Below, piece after piece: positions 32,946 to 37,359 of a stretch of DNA of 37,359 bases (the first letter of the stretch is position 1; every line of letters starts with the position of its first letter). Source of the DNA: Nitrososphaera sp. UBA210 (GTDB lineage: Archaea; Thermoproteota; Nitrososphaeria; Nitrososphaerales; Nitrososphaeraceae). Under the pieces are notes generated by a model. The model was not told the origin of the DNA and ran no database searches. It saw only the letters and a program-made list of their open reading frames with translations. The stretch is from the NCBI GenBank assembly GCA_002494895.1, contig DADA01000033.1:1-37359 (forward strand). Direction: 5' to 3'. Position numbers and translations under genes: made by a program.

Positions 32946-34205
32946 CTAAAAGCCGGACCTTATCGGGTCCTGCGGTCGTATGATTTCGCGCAAGAGTGTG
33001 GTGGCGTACGACCCTTTTGGCAGCCTGAATGACACGGTTAGCGGCGGCCCCTGTTCGTGCGAAAAACGCATGCACCACAGTGGCGCCTGCCTGAACCCGC
33101 CCTGATGGCTCAGCTCCTGCATCTCCTTGATGTAAAAGTCCTTCGGATTGACGCCCTCTTCGTCCAGGATCTTTTCCGTGAGGGCTTCAAACCTTCCCTT
33201 GCCTCCCTGAAAAGAGAATCCTGCCATTCGTATCGCCGGAATTGCCATCCTGTTTTCTTTGATGTTTTCGAATTTGATAATCCTTCCAAAGGTCTCGGGA
33301 TCCTCCATTTCAAAGCACAGGTCACCTGACTCGGGTCTGACCAGTTCGGCTCCCCTGCGAATGGCCGAGCTGAGGCACCTGTTGAAGACAAAAGCCTGGT
33401 AAGCCTGAACGAACAGCCTGCGAATGTTGATAGGTACGGCCCGCAGGGCGCTGATGCTGTCCTTGCCGGCTACGAGCGCCGCAAGGATGTTGCGCTCGAT
33501 ATCCATGCCCCCTGGTAGCGCTTTCATTACCGAACGATAATTCGCAGGGTCAGCTACCTTTGCCCTAATTTCCCTGCTCAATGGACTGTCGTATTCCGTA
33601 GTATATGACAGCAATAGTTCAACTGCTTTTCCAAAGTTTCTCTTTATGATTTCCCGGCCGACTAGATGCGTCACCAGCCTTTCGCTTCCAAACCTCTGCA
33701 GCCCGTAGAAATTGCCTATCTTTTCAATCTGAGGGATGAATGACGAAAGGTCACCAGATTTCGCGTCTGAAATTGCTATAGAGAATTCGTTTCCTGCGAG
33801 GAACTCCCTTCCAATAGGTCGTTTCGTAAAGCCTTCAAGTGTCAGGCGCGCGTGGCTTGTTTTCATTTCCGTCAGCGGATTCTTTGTCACGGTTTCTGTT
33901 CCCGCGTACTGCCGGGTAAGTGCCTTGGCGTCTTTTATGCCCATCACCCTGAGGAGCACATGAAACTGGCGCTCTATTTCGATGAGAGCGTGGTTCGAAT
34001 CAATCCCTTCCTTTTCCAGGACGTACAGTGGGTATCGATGATTCTCGTCGTACGATTTTGAAATGCTGTCGGTAAAAGAAGCCTGCACTAACTCTGACAC
34101 CCTGAATCCTTCGCTTTTCTGCTTTATCGATCCCCCTGTTCCCCTGAAACTGGTGCAGTAGCACTCTATGCCTGCCAGTAAGTCGATCTTGGGGACGGGT
34201 TCCAA
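32946..34205 (-). CDS. truD: tRNA pseudouridine synthase D
   Basis: Makes pseudouridine 13 in tRNA. 419 residues, within the archaeal TruD range. Catalytic Asp92 in GIKDAKALTRQ (~89-99), the FYGLQRFGSERLVTH motif, KRPIGREFLAGNEF, and a VQAYQAFVFN region before the C-terminal motif. Start TTG at 34205. It is only 6 nt downstream of the L13e gene on the minus strand, so both probably share one mRNA, linking tRNA modification with a ribosomal protein. Confidence 0.92.
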   Translation of the reverse strand: MEPVPKIDLLAGIECYCTSFRGTGGSIKQKSEGFRVSELVQASFTDSISKSYDENHRYPLYVLEKEGIDSNHALIEIERQFHVLLRVMGIKDAKALTRQYAGTETVTKNPLTEMKTSHARLTLEGFTKRPIGREFLAGNEFSIAISDAKSGDLSSFIPQIEKIGNFYGLQRFGSERLVTHLVGREIIKRNFGKAVELLLSYTTEYDSPLSREIRAKVADPANYRSVMKALPGGMDIERNILAALVAGKDSISALRAVPINIRRLFVQAYQAFVFNRCLSSAIRRGAELVRPESGDLCFEMEDPETFGRIIKFENIKENRMAIPAIRMAGFSFQGGKGRFEALTEKILDEEGVNPKDFYIKEMQELSHQGGFRQAPLWCMRFSHEQGPPLTVSFRLPKGSYATTLLREIIRPQDPIRSGF

Positions 34206-34211
34206 GTCGCT

Positions 34212-34517
34212 CTATTTCTTGCGCTTTTTTTGTTTCTTTTTGCTGGCTTTCTTGGCTGCCTTTTTCGTGGTTCTTGGCTTTGATGGCTTTTTAGCAGGCT
34301 CTTCTTTCTTTGCGGGTTTTTCCTTCGGCGGCTCTTCTGCGATCGACTTTGCAGCAGATTTCAATTTTTCGACGTTTTCCGGGTACTTTGTCTGTCTCCA
34401 GACATCGGTTGGAATTCCGCTATTTCTGGCAATTCTCACATTCATTCCTGCCTCCTTTAGCTCCTCTAGCGAAAATCCCCTTCCGGCCCTAGCTCCTTTG
34501 TTTACCATTGCTTCCAT
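34212..34517 (-). CDS. rpl13e: Ribosomal protein L13e
   Basis: 101 residues. The N-terminal half GFSLEELKEAGMNVRIARNSGIPTD is the L13e signature with GRGFS. The C-terminal half is a low-complexity Lys/Pro/Ala tail with repeated AKK/PKK units, likely rRNA-binding and disordered. Start ATG 34517 with a TATA element about 28 nt upstream; ATG 34508 is an alternative. It is upstream of truD in the same operon. Confidence 0.9.
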   Translation of the reverse strand: MEAMVNKGARAGRGFSLEELKEAGMNVRIARNSGIPTDVWRQTKYPENVEKLKSAAKSIAEEPPKEKPAKKEEPAKKPSKPRTTKKAAKKASKKKQKKRKK

Positions 34518-34540
34518 GATGGGATATGTCCCGCGGGCTC

Positions 34541-34550
34541 TAATAAAACT
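34541..34550 (-). promoter_or_regulatory. TATA element for the L13e-truD operon
   Basis: On the minus strand agttttatta, about 28 nt before ATG 34517. Confidence 0.5.
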
Positions 34551-34602
34551 GGTTATGCATGATTGTCGAAAGCCTGACTACCGCGAATGCCTTCGATTTC
34601 CT

Positions 34603-34612
34603 AAATTAATAT
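34603..34612 (+). promoter_or_regulatory. TATA element for the EVE-domain gene
   Basis: aaattaatat is centred ~28 nt before ATG 34636, far from the 5' end of the long frame starting at 34168. Confidence 0.5.
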
Positions 34613-34635
34613 TGGGCGACCGGCATGGAGCCAGT

Positions 34636-35037
34636 ATGGCGTACTGGCTTTTCAAGCAAGAACCTTCGAGCTACAGCTACACCGATCTTGAAAGGGATGG
34701 CAACACGACATGGGATGGAGTGAAGAACAACCTGGCGCTAAAGCACTTGAGATCTGTCAGGAAAGGCGACAAGGCACTTTTCTATCATACGGGAGAAGAA
34801 AAGCAGGTGGTCGGGATCATGGAGGTCTCGTCAGATCCGTACCCCGATCGAAAGGACAAATCATTGACGGTGGTCGACGTCAAACCCTCAAGCAGGCTCA
34901 CAAAGCCTGTTACGCTTCAACAGTTCAAGGGTGATCCTACATTTGCGGATTGGGAGCTCGTCAGGATTTCCAGGCTATCAGTCATGCCGGTACCTCCGGT
35001 GCTCTGGCAGAAAATAATGAAGCTGGCCGGAAAATGA
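34636..35037 (+). CDS. EVE-domain protein (modified-base or RNA reader type)
   Basis: 133 residues making up one EVE domain: MAYWLFKQEP, TTWDGVKNNLALKHLRSVRKGDKALFYHTG, VVGIMEVSSDPYPD and FADWELVRIS are the usual blocks. EVE domains are PUA-like and bind modified bases in nucleic acid; the archaeal target is unknown. A longer open frame from 34168 is ruled out because its N-terminal part overlaps the L13e gene in the opposite strand and the TATA element fits ATG 34636. Confidence 0.9.
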   Translation: MAYWLFKQEPSSYSYTDLERDGNTTWDGVKNNLALKHLRSVRKGDKALFYHTGEEKQVVGIMEVSSDPYPDRKDKSLTVVDVKPSSRLTKPVTLQQFKGDPTFADWELVRISRLSVMPVPPVLWQKIMKLAGK

Positions 35038-35104
35038 TTATCGCAGAACTTTTCCGTGGCACTGTTTGAGCCCGATGTATAACGCAAATCGCTCGTGTTC
35101 GTCC

Positions 35105-35119
35105 TATATATTAAATAAG
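35105..35119 (+). promoter_or_regulatory. TATA element for the 243-residue membrane-anchored protein
   Basis: tatatattaaataag is centred about 27-30 nt before GTG 35142. Confidence 0.5.
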
Positions 35120-35141
35120 CCACAGCCACCAAGTCAGGAAT

Positions 35142-35873
35142 GTGTCGCCAAAGCGGCGCGTTGTGGTCGTTGCAGGAATTTTCGCAGCGCTTGGGATAGG
35201 AGTGAGCGTGGTCATAATCGCCATCGGTGGGGGCTTTTGTCCCGGTTGTCCAACACCTATAGATCCACCTGGCCCTGAGGACATTTGGGTTGTCGGCTCT
35301 AGCATTCGCGACGGGACTGTTTTGAAATATTCACTCGATTCGATAGGTCCATCGAGCTCACTTGACTCCGCCACCGTTTCAATGAATTTCAGGGAATCTG
35401 GCAGCAACTGGAATGTCACGTTTGCAATTACTAATAGCACCGACCAGGAATTCACAAATGCCATCACCATGTCCAAGAGGCTGACCAGGGAAGGACAGAT
35501 TGATGATTCCTTCATGCCGTACCTAGAGCCCATACAGACATCAATTTTTGCTGTGCGAGACATGGATTACGGCAATAGGGACAAGTACCTCGTCGTAGGG
35601 GCTCCGTGGAATACGATTTTCTACCAGGCGTCGCAGGTCACTGTTCGGGTTACCGATGAGGAGCAAATTCAGACACCCGCAGGTTCCTTTGATTCATTCG
35701 TACTGAGCTATGAACTTGGAGACAAGGAAAGCAGGATCTGGATGGTAAGTCATCTCCCGCTGCCGGCCAAGGCAGAGGTATATGATACGGATGACAACCT
35801 TCAATACAGATTTGAGCTCCTAGAGGTTTCGGGCATTGATCTCCCCGCTAATCCGGGAGACGCCGCTCTTTAG
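35142..35873 (+). CDS. Membrane-anchored extracellular protein of unknown function
   Basis: 243 residues, GTG start. Residues 8-30 (VVVAGIFAALGIGVSVVIIAIGGG) form an N-terminal anchor; a CPGC pair at ~33-36 could bind metal or form a disulfide. The remaining ~200 residues form a beta-rich domain with VTFAITNSTDQEF and ILxxP-type strands, with a Trp-rich block (RIWMVSHLPLPAK). No enzyme motif is recognised. It is convergent with the 35891-36379 gene. Confidence 0.65.
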   Translation: MSPKRRVVVVAGIFAALGIGVSVVIIAIGGGFCPGCPTPIDPPGPEDIWVVGSSIRDGTVLKYSLDSIGPSSSLDSATVSMNFRESGSNWNVTFAITNSTDQEFTNAITMSKRLTREGQIDDSFMPYLEPIQTSIFAVRDMDYGNRDKYLVVGAPWNTIFYQASQVTVRVTDEEQIQTPAGSFDSFVLSYELGDKESRIWMVSHLPLPAKAEVYDTDDNLQYRFELLEVSGIDLPANPGDAAL

Positions 35874-35890
35874 TAATCGTATCGGGCCTG

Positions 35891-36379
35891 TCAACTCTTT
35901 TCCTTGTTCAGGTAAAGGTTCTCCATCAGCCAATCTGCATACGCGCTTACTTTATCGTTGATCTTGCACCAGAAATGAACCGAACCTGGAAGAATCTCGA
36001 TCCTGCCTGTCGGCATGACGACCTTGACGCCCTCTTTGCCTTCGTACATATACGCGTCCTGCGGCTTTGCTTCGTCACCCAAAAGCTCGACTGCTTTTTT
36101 CTTTACTTCTTCACGCGGAACAGGAAAGGTCTTGCGGAACTTGTCCACGACGATTCCAATGTTTTCAGTGCCGTACGATTCTATGGCTGATATCTTGCCT
36201 GCGACAGGAAAGTGCAGCTGCAGGTCAACTCCATACCGCGAGCCCGTAAAGCCAGCCAGCTCGTTTACCTTCTGATAAGCCAGGTTCGGGCTTCTCCTCA
36301 ACATCCTGGCAAGGGTGTCCCTGTTGAGCTCGATGTTCCGTCGAAGATCTTGCATCAAGCTCGCAAAAGAGAGAGCCAC
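35891..36379 (-). CDS. Unrecognised protein
   Basis: 162 residues from GTG 36379; a longer GTG start at 36403 would begin directly against the TATA element and is less likely. The N-terminal ~50 residues are helical (DLRRNIELNRDTLARMLRRSP) and the rest is mixed, with a MPTGRIEILPGSVHFWC segment. No signal peptide. I cannot name the family; it shares the divergent promoter region with hemL. Confidence 0.6.
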   Translation of the reverse strand: MALSFASLMQDLRRNIELNRDTLARMLRRSPNLAYQKVNELAGFTGSRYGVDLQLHFPVAGKISAIESYGTENIGIVVDKFRKTFPVPREEVKKKAVELLGDEAKPQDAYMYEGKEGVKVVMPTGRIEILPGSVHFWCKINDKVSAYADWLMENLYLNKEKS

Positions 36380-36403
36380 TCCCTCTATGTCGTCGTCCAG
36401 CAC

Positions 36404-36416
36404 TATAATTATTATA
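36404..36416. promoter_or_regulatory. Near-palindromic TATA element between the unknown gene and hemL
   Basis: tataattattata is close to its own reverse complement. The right part is ~27 nt before the hemL TTG (36440) and the left part ~28 nt before GTG 36379 on the minus strand. Confidence 0.5.
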
Positions 36417-36439
36417 CGACGCAGTGGACTGCTACATGT

Positions 36440-37359
36440 TTGAAATCAGAGCAGCTCTACACCAGGGCAAAAAAAGTCATGCCGGGTGGAGTGAACAGCC
36501 CAGTTCGATTTTACGATCCTTACCCGTTCTTTGCGACATCTGCGAGAGGCAGTAGGATTACGACCGCGGACCACAAGGCGTATCTTGACTATTGCATGGG
36601 CTATGGCGCAATGATCCTTGGCCATGGCTACTCTTCGGTCATCGAAGCGGCGAGATCCCAGCTTGAAAATGGCACGCTTTTTTGCGTTCCAACAGAGCGT
36701 GAGATAAAGCTCGCCGAGATGATAAACAAGGTCGTCCCGTGCGCCGAGATGACGCGCCTGGTAAATACAGGCTCTGAAGCGACAATGCATGCGATAAGGC
36801 TTGCCCGGGCATTTACAAAAAGAAAGGATGTTGTAAAATTTGCCGGCTGCTACCACGGAGCTCACGACTATGTTCTTTCAAAGGCAGGGTCTGGCGCCGC
36901 CAGCCTGCCGGCTTATGACGGAGTTCTTGAAGATGCGGCCGCTCACACTCATGTCGTGCCCTACAACGACCCTGCAGCGTTGGAACGGGAGATAGAGAAG
37001 AACAAGAACACTGCGTGTGTAATTATCGAGCCGGTGCTTGCAAATATAGGACTGGTGGCGCCGGAAAAAGGGTACCTAAATGAAATAAGAAGGATAACAG
37101 AGCAGAACGACGTTCTATTGATATTCGATGAAATAGTGACAGGCTTTCGCCTTGCTCTGGGAGGAGCCGCTGAATTCTTTGGCATAAAACCTGACCTGTC
37201 CACGTTTGCAAAGGCGCTTGGGAATGGCTTTCCCATCGCAGCCATCACTGGAAGACGGGAGGTAATGCAGCAGCTTGCACCCGCGGGCAGCGTCTATCAG
37301 GCGAGCACTTTTGCAGGGAACCCCGTCTCTGTTGCGGCTGCCACAGCGGCGCTTGGGAC
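36440..37359 (+). CDS. hemL: Glutamate-1-semialdehyde 2,1-aminomutase (partial, window ends inside)
   Basis: Forms 5-aminolevulinate from glutamate 1-semialdehyde in the tetrapyrrole pathway, PLP-dependent. 306 residues are in the window and the 3' end is cut. The start is TTG 36440, supported by the divergent TATA element. Motifs are VMPGGVNSPVR (~14-24), the IIEPV and IFDEIVTGFR segments, and the PLP-lysine Lys258 in TFAKALGNGFP. The TAFAKAL context and length agree with GSA aminomutases, not with related ornithine aminotransferases. Confidence 0.92.
   Translation, partial: MKSEQLYTRAKKVMPGGVNSPVRFYDPYPFFATSARGSRITTADHKAYLDYCMGYGAMILGHGYSSVIEAARSQLENGTLFCVPTEREIKLAEMINKVVPCAEMTRLVNTGSEATMHAIRLARAFTKRKDVVKFAGCYHGAHDYVLSKAGSGAASLPAYDGVLEDAAAHTHVVPYNDPAALEREIEKNKNTACVIIEPVLANIGLVAPEKGYLNEIRRITEQNDVLLIFDEIVTGFRLALGGAAEFFGIKPDLSTFAKALGNGFPIAAITGRREVMQQLAPAGSVYQASTFAGNPVSVAAATAALG

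Noticed and set aside
34212..34350. Repeated Lys/Ala/Pro units in the L13e C-terminus as a DNA repeat
   Set aside because: It is a low-complexity protein tail, not a regular DNA repeat.
34168..34635. Upstream extension of the EVE-domain frame
   Set aside because: It runs antisense through L13e and encodes a Phe-rich sequence; the TATA element and domain start fit ATG 34636.
1..37359. CRISPR arrays, insertion sequences, rRNA genes
   Set aside because: I saw no regularly spaced repeats, transposase genes, terminal inverted repeats or rRNA segments. A systematic search was not run.

Overview
The window looks like chromosome from an ammonia-oxidising archaeon of the Nitrososphaera type (Thaumarchaeota/Nitrososphaeria). 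I infer this from gene content and promoter style; no rRNA is present to prove it. The archaeal features are a small TyrRS, TruD, ribosomal protein L13e, an archaeal-type UMP kinase, an Lhr-type helicase, a multi-OB RPA, an Hsp20, and an ADP-forming acyl-CoA synthetase of the kind used in the thaumarchaeal 3-hydroxypropionate/4-hydroxybutyrate cycle. Most genes have an A/T-rich TATA element about 25-31 nt before the start codon. That spacing implies largely leaderless mRNAs, with many GTG and TTG starts. Genes are densely packed with small intergenic gaps, and no gene-free stretch exceeds 300 bases.

Layout. 1-4.8 kb: a YgjP/WLM-type metallopeptidase, a secreted protein, TyrRS, and a secreted kelch-propeller protein ending in RTX calcium-binding repeats. 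4.9-9.3 kb: a tiny membrane protein overlapping the start of an Lhr helicase, which converges on RPA. 9.3-14.5 kb: a thiol/redox locus. On the minus strand it has egtB, a UBP-type zinc finger and egtD (ergothioneine synthesis). Divergently on the plus strand it has a mycothione-reductase-like flavoenzyme, a second UBP zinc finger and a double-CDGSH iron-sulfur protein. 14.6-17.1 kb: an ABC ATPase and an ABC-2 permease arranged tail to tail, then a zinc-ribbon protein. 17.1-20.7 kb: an ADP-forming acyl-CoA synthetase and an M20 peptidase. 20.8-22.2 kb: a small membrane protein, tRNA-Val(TAC), a pterin carbinolamine dehydratase and a Nudix hydrolase. 22.2-25.6 kb: a conserved-looking protein with a UbiB/AarF kinase, Hsp20, a small translation-type zinc ribbon, and an unknown protein. 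25.8-28.4 kb: a two-gene restriction-modification unit (XamI-like endonuclease plus adenine methylase) with AT-richer, foreign-looking composition. 28.5-31.4 kb: thymidylate kinase, an HD phosphohydrolase, UMP kinase and an unknown gene. 31.4-36.4 kb: membrane-anchored proteins, a Cas4-like protein with an altered active site, L13e-TruD, an EVE-domain protein and two unknowns. The window ends inside hemL.

The most notable items are the ergothioneine/UBP/CDGSH redox locus with its paired UBP zinc fingers, the RTX-kelch fusion, the XamI-like R-M island, the Cas4-like protein lacking the usual lysine, three very small membrane proteins, and four convergent gene pairs that share a palindromic CTAG as both stop codons.
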